This document shows positions 26,900-35,226 of a stretch of 64,000 nucleotides of DNA, piece after piece. The stretch is taken from the NCBI GenBank assembly GCA_028284385.1, contig JANQRT010000060.1, positions 248,001 to 312,000 of the forward strand, given 5' to 3'. Both the position numbers and the translations under genes were made by a program. The notes beneath the pieces were generated by a model. The model was not told the DNA's origin. It worked only from the letters and a program-made list of their open reading frames with translations, and searched no databases. How positions within the stretch are numbered: position 1 is the stretch's first letter; each line of letters opens with the position of its first letter. The DNA is from Opitutaceae bacterium (GTDB lineage: Bacteria; Verrucomicrobiota; Verrucomicrobiia; Opitutales; Opitutaceae).

Positions 26900-26960
26900 A
26901 CTAGCATCGCTTTTTGTATTCGGTCGAGCCTGACACTCATCTGAGCGTCAGGTTTTTTTT
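26872..26960 (+). promoter_or_regulatory. Transcription attenuator: competing antiterminator and terminator
   Basis: Antiterminator: 26872-26885 (AGTGAAGGCTCGAC) pairs with 26923-26937 (GTCGAGCCTGACACT), giving 9 plus 4 base pairs around a small 1x2 internal loop. Terminator: CCTGACACTC (26929-26938), loop ATCT, GAGCGTCAGG (26943-26952), one A-C mismatch, then T8 (26953-26960). The two helices share 26929-26937, so they exclude each other. A ribosome stalled at the Trp triplet (26861-26869) leaves 26872-26885 largely free, while one at the stop codon would cover it. A further hairpin (26890-26897 with 26903-26910) lies inside the antiterminator loop. Confidence 0.75.
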
Positions 26961-26992
26961 GTTTTTTCAAAATCCCAACTTTATCATGACAG

Positions 26993-27682
26993 ATGGCTAC
27001 TTTCTTTCCACATCATCATATTTCTTTCTTCGGGCGTTCCTTTGCGGAACTCCTTCAATGCTATGGCCTCGATAAGGATGAGCTCCTAGGCGAGTCGATT
27101 CTCGATTGCTCGGCTGGTCCTTCTTCTTTCGCGGCCGAAGCTAATCGTATCGGAATATCCGTTACAGCTACTGATCCTCGCTACTATCGCACTCCAGAGG
27201 CTCTTGAAAGCTTGGCTTCATCCGACTATGAAGAGGTGTTTCAAAAAGTCCGGGAGACCCCTGAACTCATTTCTAAACACACTTTCTCTACGGTTGAAGA
27301 TGCTGAAACAGATAGATACTCGGCTCTCGAAGTCTTTCTCAAAGACTATCGGAGATACTTCGCCGTCGGACGCTATGTGCCAGGCAAGCTGCCCTCTCTT
27401 CCGTTTGAAGACGCGTCCTTCGATCGCGTTCTTTGCGCCCACTTTCTGTTCGTTTATGAAAACAGCTTCCCATTTCTTTTAGACTCGCTCGTCGAGCTCT
27501 GTCGTATCGCGAAAAAGGAAGTTCGTATCCACCCGGTTGTAAATAACAAGGGGGAGATGCATCCGGACTTAGCTCAGGCGAGAAAGGAGTTGGAGAAAAC
27601 TGGATACAAAAGCGAAGTGATTCAAGTCGACCACGAGTTTTTCAAGGGAACGGACAAGACCCTTGTCATAGAAAGAGCTTGA
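26993..27682 (+). CDS. SAM-dependent methyltransferase-like protein under the Trp attenuator
   Basis: 229 residues, class I methyltransferase fold. Motif I is ESILDCSAGPSSFAAEANRIG followed by the acidic TATDP. Motif IV/post-I is SFDRVLCAHFLFVYE. The N-terminus HHHISFFGRSFAELLQCYGL and the strand KEVRIHPVVNNKG are characteristic but give me no substrate. It is monocistronic: the terminator/attenuator lies 32 bases upstream and a convergent gene follows after 11 bases. No tryptophan or indole pathway gene is adjacent, so the reason for Trp-linked control is unknown. The fold call is good; substrate and product are not predicted. Confidence 0.8.
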   Translation: MATFFPHHHISFFGRSFAELLQCYGLDKDELLGESILDCSAGPSSFAAEANRIGISVTATDPRYYRTPEALESLASSDYEEVFQKVRETPELISKHTFSTVEDAETDRYSALEVFLKDYRRYFAVGRYVPGKLPSLPFEDASFDRVLCAHFLFVYENSFPFLLDSLVELCRIAKKEVRIHPVVNNKGEMHPDLAQARKELEKTGYKSEVIQVDHEFFKGTDKTLVIERA

Positions 27683-27693
27683 GGGGCATCTTT

Positions 27694-28767
27694 CTATGAA
27701 ATCTGCTTTATCTTTCCGTTTCCAGAGAGAAGAACGGCAATGGGCCGAGTCTGTTCGAAGTGCGAGCAAACAATCATGGCGATAACGGTGATCGGGACGC
27801 AAAGGAACATGCCAGGAACGCCCCAGAGAGAACCCCACAGACTCAGTGATAGAAGTATGACCAGCGGACTCAAGTTTAGGGAATTACCCATGAGCTTCGG
27901 CTCGAGAAAGCTGCCGATCAATAGCTGGACCCCGATGATGCCGCCAATCACGACTCCGACATGAACTGGATTCTCAAAGGCAATCAGGGCGAGTAGGGAG
28001 GGAAAGAAAGTAGCAAGTATCGAACCGACGGTGGGGATAAAATTGAGGAAGAAGATGAGCATGCCCCAGAAGGCTGCGAAATCCAATCCCACGGCCGCCA
28101 TGATGCCGTAGCTCAACCCTCCAGTCAAGGCGCTGGCCAATGTCTTTATACCGATATAGGTACGAACGTCTTTATCGATTTGCGTTATGATTTTGAATAC
28201 ATCGTTTTCCTCGATGGAGCCCTTTGCCATTCCCTTGATTTTAGGACCAAAACTTCGCTGCTCCAGGAAAAGGAAAATCACGTAAATGCTGATGATGCCC
28301 GCATTGCCTGCTAGGCCAGTTAACGCTCCCGCGAGTTTGCCTATTATGCCGCTGAAATCAAATTGGCTAACGAATTCCTTGGCGCTGGGCAGTTCTATCG
28401 GCAGCCAAGCGTTGAGCTTGTCGAAGATCGGCATCACTTTTTCCTGATAAGTCGGGGCGACTTCGATTACCTGCCCAACTTCTTGGGTGATGAAGTTAAA
28501 GAGGAAGCCCAATCCAGCCACGATGACGAGGACCGATGCAAGGTAGCGTAGCGATGCGGGAAGGCTATGCCCTCGGATGTTGAGCTTCATGATAGCGAAG
28601 GACAACACGTTGATCAAATACCAGATGAAGATGGCTAGGACGAATGGTATGATCAGATCCTGTCCAATGTATAATACGTAGAACGACAAGATGGTGATCG
28701 CTAGCCAAAGGAATGCTCGAAAAATGGGGCTCATGGATTGAGGAGTCATGGCAAGAAGGTTCGCCAT
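27694..28767 (-). CDS. AI-2E family (PerM/TqsA-like) membrane transporter
   Basis: 357 residues with about 7-8 hydrophobic segments. Two lie near the N-terminus (AFLWLAITILSFYVLYIGQD and the next helix with VLAIFIWYLINVLSFA), followed by the family's periplasmic region (EVAPTYQEKVMPIFDKLNAW). C-terminal helices carry the conserved FLNFIPTVGSILATFFP and GNSLNLSPLVILLSLSLWGSLWG. The family includes the autoinducer-2 exporter TqsA and Na+/H+ antiporters, so the name does not fix the substrate. It is convergent with the methyltransferase and divergent from hisC with a 321-base gap. Confidence 0.93.
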   Translation of the reverse strand: MANLLAMTPQSMSPIFRAFLWLAITILSFYVLYIGQDLIIPFVLAIFIWYLINVLSFAIMKLNIRGHSLPASLRYLASVLVIVAGLGFLFNFITQEVGQVIEVAPTYQEKVMPIFDKLNAWLPIELPSAKEFVSQFDFSGIIGKLAGALTGLAGNAGIISIYVIFLFLEQRSFGPKIKGMAKGSIEENDVFKIITQIDKDVRTYIGIKTLASALTGGLSYGIMAAVGLDFAAFWGMLIFFLNFIPTVGSILATFFPSLLALIAFENPVHVGVVIGGIIGVQLLIGSFLEPKLMGNSLNLSPLVILLSLSLWGSLWGVPGMFLCVPITVIAMIVCSHFEQTRPIAVLLSGNGKIKQIS

Positions 28768-29088
28768 GCTGAAGCGCTCCGCCGACGAATTCCAGTAAGA
28801 AAAATCTCCCTTCGAAGGAATTTTGGACCTTAAGCCTATGAGGATCAGCAGCTTTCAATCAAAGTATCTTGAAGTGAATTTATTGGAAACCAGGTAATCC
28901 CTCTCAGGTCTCATTCAATTATAGCAGTTGATCGTTCTCCATAGTGATCCATGTGGAAACGAAATTTTCTGGTGTGGATTTGAGGAACCCAGAAAACTAG
29001 AGGAGGGCCCGGGCGAATGGGGATTCGCCCGGGTTTTTTCTTGTCATGATATCGACGAGGCCTAGCCATACTTTCCCTCAAACCGCCT
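28768..29088 (+). promoter_or_regulatory. hisC 5' leader with short Trp-containing ORF and terminator
   Basis: 321 bases between divergent genes. On the plus strand there is a 10-codon ORF (28951-28983, MWKRNFLVWI) with two Trp codons. An 8-bp hairpin, TTTTCTGG (28965-28972) with CCAGAAAA (28989-28996), spans its 3' end. A strong intrinsic terminator (29008-29039) follows before hisC. No other plus-strand gene precedes this terminator, so it acts in the leader or ends a small RNA. I could not draw a helix that competes with the terminator. Confidence 0.55.
29008..29039 (+). terminator. Strong intrinsic terminator in the hisC leader
   Basis: Perfect 11-bp stem CCCGGGCGAAT (29008-29018), loop GGGG, ATTCGCCCGGG (29023-29033), then T6. 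It lies 50 bases upstream of the hisC ATG with no plus-strand coding gene before it, consistent with an attenuator. Confidence 0.85.
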
Positions 29089-30186
29089 ATGCCGCAGTAC
29101 GCCGACCTCGTTAAACCGGAATTATTGACTCAGCCTGTCTATCAGCCAGGGAAGCCGATCGATGATGTGGCCAGAGAGTTGGGATTGGATCCTGATGGCA
29201 TTCTGAAGCTCGCTTCCAACGAGAACCCGTTGGGAGCCTCGCCAAAGGCTACAGCCGCCGCCAAGGCCGCCATCGATCAAGTGCAATTGTATCCAGATGG
29301 TGGATGCTATGCCTTAAAACAGATCTTGGCTTTGAAATTCGATCTGGCAGCGGAGCAGTTCATTGTCGGAAACGGATCCAACGAGGTTCTTGAATTGCTC
29401 GGGCATGCTTTTATCGATAAGGGAGATGAAGCGGTCATGGGGAAGGGGGCTTTTATCGTTTACAAGTTGGTGACGCTTCTTTTTGGCGGCGTGCCCATCG
29501 AGATTCCCATGGCTGACTTTCGCCATGACCTAAAGGCGATGGTAGCGGCCATTACGGATCGTACTAAAATCGTTTTTCTTCCTTGTCCCGACAATCCTAG
29601 CGGAACGGCCAATACGGAATCCGAAACGCTGGCCTTCATCGATTCTCTGCCAGATCATGTCATTTTCGTTTTCGATGAGGCGTATGCGGAATACCAGGAC
29701 AAGCCGATTGATCTTCGTCCATTAATCCGAAACGGCCGAAAAATCGTCTGCACGCGAACCTTCTCCAAAATCTATGGGCTCGCTGGATTGCGAATCGGCT
29801 ACGGCTATGCGGATGCTGAACTGATCCAACTGCTTAATCGGGCCCGTGAACCTTTCAATGCCAACTCAGTGGCCCAGGCTGCCGCCATCGCGGCTCTGCA
29901 AGACGAATCGTTCGTCGAAGAGTGTCGTTCTGCCAATCAAGCAGGTTTGGCCCAGCTTCAGTCCGGACTTCAGTCACTAAATATTGAATACATTGAAAGT
30001 CATGCTAACTTTGTGACGGCCAAGATCGGAGGTGGAGGAGCAGCGTTCGAGGCCTTGCAGAAGGAGGGAGTCATTGTTCGTCCACTCGCGCCCTACGGCA
30101 TGGCCGAATGGATTCGCATTTCGATTGGTCGGCCTGAAGAAAACGAAAGGGCCCTTGCTTGCCTGAATTCGTTCTTGAATTCCTAG
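29089..30186 (+). CDS. hisC: Histidinol-phosphate aminotransferase
   Basis: 365 residues. This PLP enzyme of fold type I makes histidinol phosphate from imidazole-acetol phosphate and glutamate; many homologues also transaminate aromatic amino-acid precursors. Visible: LKLASNENPLGASPKA at the N-terminus, VGNGSNEVLELLGHAF, LPCPDNPSGTAN, VFDEAYAEY, and the PLP Lys in TRTFSKIYGLAGLRIGYG. The C-terminal WIRISIGRPEEN is also typical. No other his genes are near. A leader terminator stands 50 bases upstream. The CorC-like gene follows immediately. Confidence 0.95.
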   Translation: MPQYADLVKPELLTQPVYQPGKPIDDVARELGLDPDGILKLASNENPLGASPKATAAAKAAIDQVQLYPDGGCYALKQILALKFDLAAEQFIVGNGSNEVLELLGHAFIDKGDEAVMGKGAFIVYKLVTLLFGGVPIEIPMADFRHDLKAMVAAITDRTKIVFLPCPDNPSGTANTESETLAFIDSLPDHVIFVFDEAYAEYQDKPIDLRPLIRNGRKIVCTRTFSKIYGLAGLRIGYGYADAELIQLLNRAREPFNANSVAQAAAIAALQDESFVEECRSANQAGLAQLQSGLQSLNIEYIESHANFVTAKIGGGGAAFEALQKEGVIVRPLAPYGMAEWIRISIGRPEENERALACLNSFLNS

Positions 30187-30221
30187 GACATCAGAGGGAT
30201 CTTTATTTTTCGTTCACTCCA

Positions 30222-31553
30222 GTGATAGAATTTTCCACGATCGAATTCGTTTTTCTTTCAGTCTCCGTAGTCGTTTTGCTCCTGCTCAACGCGGTTTTCG
30301 TAGCTACCGAATTCAGCCTGGTGAAATTGCGTTTCACTCGATTCGAGAGCGAGAAGATGGAGGAAGCCAAACAATCCAAATCCGTTTCCTCGCTTTTGGA
30401 AAATATAAGCGACAGCATTAAAGTGGTTCGTCTTGGAATAACTTCCAGCACCATTGCTTTGGGCTTTTTGCTGGTGCCGATTGTGCTAGCTCTCTCCGCC
30501 AATTTCGGAATTTCATCATTCCGTTGGGCCATCGTCGGAGCTGGGGTGCTGGGAGTTGGAATTCATTTTATCTTAGGGGAGCTAACGCCGCGCGCCATTG
30601 CCCTTCAGTATCCCGTCCAGTCTTTGAAAGTCTCCTTGCCGGTGGTTCACGTTTTTCGGGTCCTTTCGAAACCGTATGCGGCTTTTCTTAACGCCGCGTC
30701 CGGATTGATGCTTCGAGCGCTTCGACTGGATCCTACCTTAGACCTTAACGTATTGGATGTGGAGGCTCAGATTCGTTCTTTGGTCAGCGAAGGGGACGAG
30801 CTGCCTGAATTGGCTGAGCACATTGTGAGCAACACGCTCGATTTGCGGAAACTGGTTGCTCACGATATTATGATCCCTCGCAACCAGCTTCGTTATCTGG
30901 ATACCGAGAACCCTATTTCTAAGAATCTGGAAATCGCTCGGGAAACTGGCCACACTCGATTCCCGCTTTGCGAAGGGGATCTGGATCACTGCATTGGGAT
31001 CATCCACATTAAAGACGTTTTCCATGTCGGCGAAGAGATGGAGGACATTCATCTAAACGCTATCACTCGGCCTATGATGCGTTTCTCGATGGATGAGCCG
31101 CTCGAGCGCGTCATGCAGGTTTTCCTAAAGCAGAAAAAGCATTTCGCTCTGCTGACGGACGACTTTGGAGGGACGGTGGGCGCCATCACGCTAGAAGACG
31201 TTTTAGAAGAGGTGGTTGGAGAAATTCAGGACGAGTTCGATAAGGAGGAAGCCATGATTCGCGATCTCGGAGATGGCCGATTTCACGTGAATGGACTGAC
31301 GCCGCTTCACGATTTGGGCGAGGTGATTGGGTTTGAGCTGGAAGCGGAAGAGGTTTCCACATTCGGCGGGCTGGTCACTTATGAACTGGGTCGCATGCCC
31401 AGGCAGGGAGAGAACTTTCAAGTCGGCTCTCTCGAAGTTACCGCGGCGAAGATTGACGAGCGGCGTGTGATTTCGGCAACTGTGAAAGTTGCTGAGCAAG
31501 AAGAGGTTGATTCAAAGGATTCTGACGAGGAAACGCCTTCCGACCCTATTTAG
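30222..31553 (+). CDS. CNNM/HlyC-CorC family membrane protein with CBS pair
   Basis: About 443 residues from the GTG at 30222; a TTG at 30159 would overlap hisC by 28 bases. Domains in order: a DUF21/CNNM transmembrane domain (~1-185; VFVATEFSLVKLRFTRFES, LGELTPRAIAL), two CBS domains (~200-330; HDIMIPRNQLRYLD, HFALLTDDFGGTVGAITLEDVLEE), and a CorC/HlyC C-terminal domain (RFHVNGLTPLHDLGE, STFGGLVTYELGRMPRQGE). Family members are linked to Mg2+/Co2+ efflux or magnesium homeostasis. The tail is acidic. It probably shares the hisC transcript. Confidence 0.92.
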   Translation: MIEFSTIEFVFLSVSVVVLLLLNAVFVATEFSLVKLRFTRFESEKMEEAKQSKSVSSLLENISDSIKVVRLGITSSTIALGFLLVPIVLALSANFGISSFRWAIVGAGVLGVGIHFILGELTPRAIALQYPVQSLKVSLPVVHVFRVLSKPYAAFLNAASGLMLRALRLDPTLDLNVLDVEAQIRSLVSEGDELPELAEHIVSNTLDLRKLVAHDIMIPRNQLRYLDTENPISKNLEIARETGHTRFPLCEGDLDHCIGIIHIKDVFHVGEEMEDIHLNAITRPMMRFSMDEPLERVMQVFLKQKKHFALLTDDFGGTVGAITLEDVLEEVVGEIQDEFDKEEAMIRDLGDGRFHVNGLTPLHDLGEVIGFELEAEEVSTFGGLVTYELGRMPRQGENFQVGSLEVTAAKIDERRVISATVKVAEQEEVDSKDSDEETPSDPI

Positions 31554-31720
31554 ACGAGAGCTGACGAGTCAGCGTCATCCATTTGCGTGATAGTGCAGTG
31601 CGTTATCCAAGCTTGTCTCTTGGCTAAAAATGCTTCTTAATATCGTTCTTGGTCTGGTTATTGCTCAATTCACCAGTGCCAAAAACCGATCAAACTAGAA
31701 TAAGATACCGCTCTCTCCTA

Positions 31721-32830
31721 ATGTCATTCATGCGAGCATATGGAGTTCCCTTTGGGCTCGCTCTAAAGATTTTGGGCTTCATCAGCCTAGGCGGGCTTTT
31801 TGTAGGCTATTCGAAGCCCGAAGGAATAAAATTGGGAGTTTCTAGCGATCCTTCCAATGCGGCTTATCCAGTCCTGGAGTATAGCTTGAAAGAGAAAGTG
31901 GACTACGTGTCTCCTCGCGAGTACCGATCGGTAAAGGCTTCGGGACTTCCGTTGGCCCTCCATCATCGAGTCGATGCCATTTGGTCTGGGGCTACACGAT
32001 ATACGGCCTATGACTGGAGCGCTTCCGATTTTCCTTTTGTTGGCGAAGTGGAGTATCGCCTGCGTCGTTCGCCTTGGTCGGATCCCGAACGAATGATGAG
32101 AGCGCGTCTTCTCGATGGGACGAATTATCAGGCTTTGTTCACTCGCGAATTTGGCGAGGGTAGGACCTATCAGGTAACGGCCGCTTTGCAGCATTCGAAT
32201 TCCATCCTTTCCGGGGAGGGCTTGGGCGAGCTTGAACAAGCTATCGTCCCCATAGAGGTCCGCACTGAGATTGGAAGAAATGCCGACTTTCTGGCGGGAG
32301 CGGAATTGACCACGACTACCTACTTTGGAGAAGACGGAATTCGCCAATCCGATGAGGCCGCAGTAAAGGCCGGCTTCGGGGCGGAAATTTCTGAAAATCT
32401 CTACGGACAAGCAACAGTGGGTACGCGCGTCTTCTCATTGAACAGTTTCGAGAGCCAGCCAGCCTTCGAGTTGGACGCATCGCTTATTTGGAATGCGGAT
32501 ACGAATGCCCAGTATATCCTTTCGCTCAATCAATCAACCCGCCCATCGCTTGTGGCCAACGAAATCATCGGAAGCGAAACGATTTCCTTCGCAGGCGATT
32601 ACACGCTTTCTGATGAATGGTCCGCTTATTTTGGAGTGGCGCGTACGCTAGCCGATTTCGATTTTCGACCAAGTAAAGAGCTTTTCAGCAGCGAGGCGGC
32701 CATCAATTTCGCACCATCCGATTCGGTAAGCTTTTCGGGCGGCTACATCTTTCGTAGCGGCAGCCTCAAGCAATTGGATGAAGAAGAGGTCGAACGCATC
32801 ATCCGATTTTCCGCAACCATTTCGTATTAG
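31721..32830 (+). CDS. Putative outer-membrane beta-barrel protein
   Basis: About 369 residues from the ATG at 31721 (MSFMRAYG); in-frame ATGs at 31649 and 31730 are alternatives. A hydrophobic N-terminal segment (GLALKILGFISLGGLFVGYS) may be a signal or anchor. The rest alternates polar and apolar residues in strand-like runs and ends with FSATISY, an aromatic C-terminal residue typical of barrel proteins. Repeated phrases such as ISENLYGQATVGTRVFSLN and LSDEWSAYFGVARTLADFDF look like barrel strands. I do not recognise a named family. It is a single gene convergent with the Sua5 gene. Confidence 0.65.
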   Translation: MSFMRAYGVPFGLALKILGFISLGGLFVGYSKPEGIKLGVSSDPSNAAYPVLEYSLKEKVDYVSPREYRSVKASGLPLALHHRVDAIWSGATRYTAYDWSASDFPFVGEVEYRLRRSPWSDPERMMRARLLDGTNYQALFTREFGEGRTYQVTAALQHSNSILSGEGLGELEQAIVPIEVRTEIGRNADFLAGAELTTTTYFGEDGIRQSDEAAVKAGFGAEISENLYGQATVGTRVFSLNSFESQPAFELDASLIWNADTNAQYILSLNQSTRPSLVANEIIGSETISFAGDYTLSDEWSAYFGVARTLADFDFRPSKELFSSEAAINFAPSDSVSFSGGYIFRSGSLKQLDEEEVERIIRFSATISY

Positions 32831-32983
32831 GGTTTCCAGGACAAATATTCTGGAAGTCTAGAGCGTTTTTCGTTTAGGTAGGTGCTTGGGATTCTGTCGG
32901 AACGTCCTAGACATTCCGCTACTTTGCTTTTGTAGCGGAACGAATATGTCCTTCCGAATGCGACTGATCAAAAGGGATAGCCT

Positions 32984-33967
32984 CTAGTCGTTTGCTGCTC
33001 TTCTGAGGCGATCGTTAACTGAAATCCCCATACCTAGTTCTTTGGCCTCTTCAGCGACGATTCGCTCGAATCCCATTGTGTCCATTTTTCGCAGGATGTG
33101 AAAAAGGTTAGCGGCAATCTCGTTTATTCGACCCGATTCGGAGAGCCAGAATACGTTTTGGCCGACAGGAAAGTCCGGCCGCTTTAAAAGCAGATAAGCC
33201 ACTGATGCCGGACCCTGGTTAATATCCTCTTGAGTCAATCCGTTCTCCGCAATCAACAGCTCGCAACCAGGGCTATAGTGCTTGGGCAAGGTTCCTGGAG
33301 CGATTTGTGGTCCATCTTCCCTTGAGGTGCGACTAGGTTTCGAAATTTGTCGACCTATGGCCTGTTCGATTTTCTCAACTTCGAGGCTGCCATATCTGAG
33401 AACTCTTGGCTCCTCGTCGTTTCGCGCGTCGATGATGGTGGATTCCAATCCGAGTCTACACGGACCGCCGTCAATGATGTATTCAATTTCTTGACCAAGG
33501 CTCGCCTGTACGTGGTCTGCGCGAGTTGGACTTATGTAGGCAAAGGGATTAGCGCTGGGAGCTGCGATGGGAAATTCGCAGAGTCGCGTAAGCTTCTGCA
33601 TCACTTCGTGGCTTGAGCAGCGTACGGCTACCGAGTCCAGTCCTGCCGTGACGAGATTTGATACAACTGGTTTCTTAGTAAGTATGATCGTGAGAGGTCC
33701 TGGCCAAAACGTCTGTGCCAATTCTTGAGCCAGTTCGGTTGGCTGGGCGACGCTCCTCATTGCTTCTTCCGACGCTACATGGCAAATCAATGGATCCGTT
33801 GCCGGGCGTCCTTTAACTTCGAAAATCCTTGAGCAGGCGTCTTTATCCAAAGCATTGGCCCCGAGGCCATAGACTGTTTCCGTCGGAATGCCTACGAGTC
33901 CTCCAGAAAGCAAAAACTTGCTCATCTGGAGCAAGTTTTCCTCGTTAGGTTGTAATATTCGAGCCAC
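32984..33967 (-). CDS. L-threonylcarbamoyladenylate synthase, Sua5 type
   Basis: 327 residues, GTG start. The YrdC fold is clear: GGLVGIPTETVYGLGANAL, FEVKGRPATDPLICHV, WPGPLTIILTK, VAVRCSSHE, PIAAPSANPFAYISPT and GLESTIIDA. The extra C-terminal Sua5 domain (after LPKHYSPGCELLIAE) makes it the long form. The enzyme makes threonylcarbamoyl-AMP from threonine, bicarbonate and ATP for the t6A37 modification of tRNAs reading ANN codons. It sits near rpsR and a tRNA gene, but with separate spacing. All binding motifs look intact. Confidence 0.94.
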   Translation of the reverse strand: MARILQPNEENLLQMSKFLLSGGLVGIPTETVYGLGANALDKDACSRIFEVKGRPATDPLICHVASEEAMRSVAQPTELAQELAQTFWPGPLTIILTKKPVVSNLVTAGLDSVAVRCSSHEVMQKLTRLCEFPIAAPSANPFAYISPTRADHVQASLGQEIEYIIDGGPCRLGLESTIIDARNDEEPRVLRYGSLEVEKIEQAIGRQISKPSRTSREDGPQIAPGTLPKHYSPGCELLIAENGLTQEDINQGPASVAYLLLKRPDFPVGQNVFWLSESGRINEIAANLFHILRKMDTMGFERIVAEEAKELGMGISVNDRLRRAAND

Positions 33968-34024
33968 TTGTTTGGCGGTTAGCAGGTCAACCTAAGCCTG
34001 CGGCAAAACCATCGAGAGCGGCTA

Positions 34025-34219
34025 CTACTTCATCAGAAGCAGATTGCGAGCTTGCTTGATGGTCTTTTTGATTTTGCGTTGCTGCTTAGCCGAAAGACGC
34101 GTGAGTTTGCGCGGAAGAATCTTGCCGGTTTCCGTCACGTAGCGGCTTAGGATGTGAGCATGGGTGAAGTCAAGGCCCTGGGGCGTCAAACTTTGGCTCT
34201 TTTTCTCTTCAGTAGTCAT
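34025..34219 (-). CDS. rpsR: Small ribosomal subunit protein bS18
   Basis: 64 residues, slightly shorter than the usual 70-80 but with the full core: DFTHAHILSRYVTETGKILPRKLT and LSAKQQRKIKKTIKQARNLLLM. bS18 pairs with bS6 on the 30S platform. It is not beside rpsF or rplI in this window, where it is usually encoded. The basic C-terminus and the start (MTTEEKKS) agree with family members. High confidence. Confidence 0.95.
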   Translation of the reverse strand: MTTEEKKSQSLTPQGLDFTHAHILSRYVTETGKILPRKLTRLSAKQQRKIKKTIKQARNLLLMK

Positions 34220-34359
34220 AAGAAGAGGGCGAACAGTAGAACTTGGGGCTCGCTTGTCAATAGCGGAAAAAGGCGAATTTCCAACCGAACTAGAGCTTTA
34301 CAGTTCCTTTAGACTGAGGCATTAAGCGTGGTCATTCGGTCGATCCTCGAAGGCAAATT

Positions 34360-34434
34360 GGGGCCATAGTTCAACGGATAGAACAAGAGTTTCCTAAACT
34401 TTAGATCTGGGTTCGATTCCCGGTGGCCCTACCA
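34360..34434 (+). tRNA. tRNA-Arg (anticodon CCT)
   Basis: A 75-nt cloverleaf. Acceptor GGGGCCA pairs with TGGCCCT (first pair G-T), D arm GTTC/GAAC, anticodon stem AGAGT/ACTTT with loop TTCCTAA and anticodon CCT at 34393-34395. The T arm is CTGGG/CCCGG with loop TTCGATT, and the 3' end ACCA is encoded. It reads AGG codons. No attachment site or integrase was seen next to it. Confidence 0.92.
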
Positions 34435-34536
34435 GCCTTCGCTCGCAACGAAGTGGAGAGTCGAAGGCGGACCGTTTTTTGGGGAAGCCAATGCGAGTCT
34501 GCGGCTTGGCAAGCCATGACTTTAAGGCCTAATAAC

Positions 34537-35130
34537 TTACGGCAACTCAATCTCTCCTCGCGCAATCTTGGCCACCGTATCCGGATAGAGGATATGCTCC
34601 TTTTCCAGTACTCGTTTTTGTAGTGTTTCGGGGGTGTCGTCCTGGAGTACGGGAACTTTCAGTTGTTGGAGAATTGGACCCTCGTCGTATACTTCGTTAA
34701 TGAGATGAACGGTGGCTCCCGACTCCGTTTCACTCGCGGCGATAACGGCTTCATGCACGTGCATTCCGTACATGCCTTGTCCTCCAAACTTGGGCAACAA
34801 AGCGGGATGAATGTTTAGAATGCGATTGCTGAATGCCGATAGAACGGCTGAGCCGATTTTTTTCATATATCCAGCTAGGATGATCAAATCCACTTCCGCA
34901 GATTCTAGGGCCGAAAGCATTGCTTGATCTCTCTCGGATTCCTCGGGATGGGTTTTTCCGTTAATGACTTCGCTACGAAAACCGGCAGTATTCGCTCGTT
35001 CGATAGCCTGAGCGTTTCGATTATTGCAGATGAGCAGGACGGGTTTGGCCTGGATGGCTCCGTTTTGGCAACCATCGATGATTGCCTGCATGTTGCTGCC
35101 GCCATGGGAAGCGAAGAAACCGAGATTCAT
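34537..35130 (-). CDS. purN: Phosphoribosylglycinamide formyltransferase
   Basis: 197 residues from the ATG at 35130; a TTG 24 bases upstream is possible. PurN transfers a formyl group from 10-formyl-THF to GAR in purine synthesis. Seen: FFASHGGSNMQAIIDGC (phosphate-binding loop), LILAGYMKKIGSAVLSAF, the catalytic region ILNIHPALLPKFGGQGMYG with Asn and His, and SGATVHLINEVYDEGPILQQ with the catalytic Asp. The chromosome also carries folD at 25854, which supplies the cofactor, but the two are not linked. Ends 102 bases from the tRNA gene. Confidence 0.95.
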   Translation of the reverse strand: MNLGFFASHGGSNMQAIIDGCQNGAIQAKPVLLICNNRNAQAIERANTAGFRSEVINGKTHPEESERDQAMLSALESAEVDLIILAGYMKKIGSAVLSAFSNRILNIHPALLPKFGGQGMYGMHVHEAVIAASETESGATVHLINEVYDEGPILQQLKVPVLQDDTPETLQKRVLEKEHILYPDTVAKIARGEIELP

Positions 35131-35226
35131 GGTCGCGAGGCTAGTTGAGGTCAAGGTTCCGTCAAGTCGCTCCTTCCCTTGAAGCGTAAGACAACGGATG
35201 TCGCAATGCTTCGCTAAAATTGGCCG

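Noticed and set aside
34360..34434. tRNA-Arg as an integration site
   Set aside because: No duplicated tRNA 3' end, integrase or foreign-looking DNA lies beside it.
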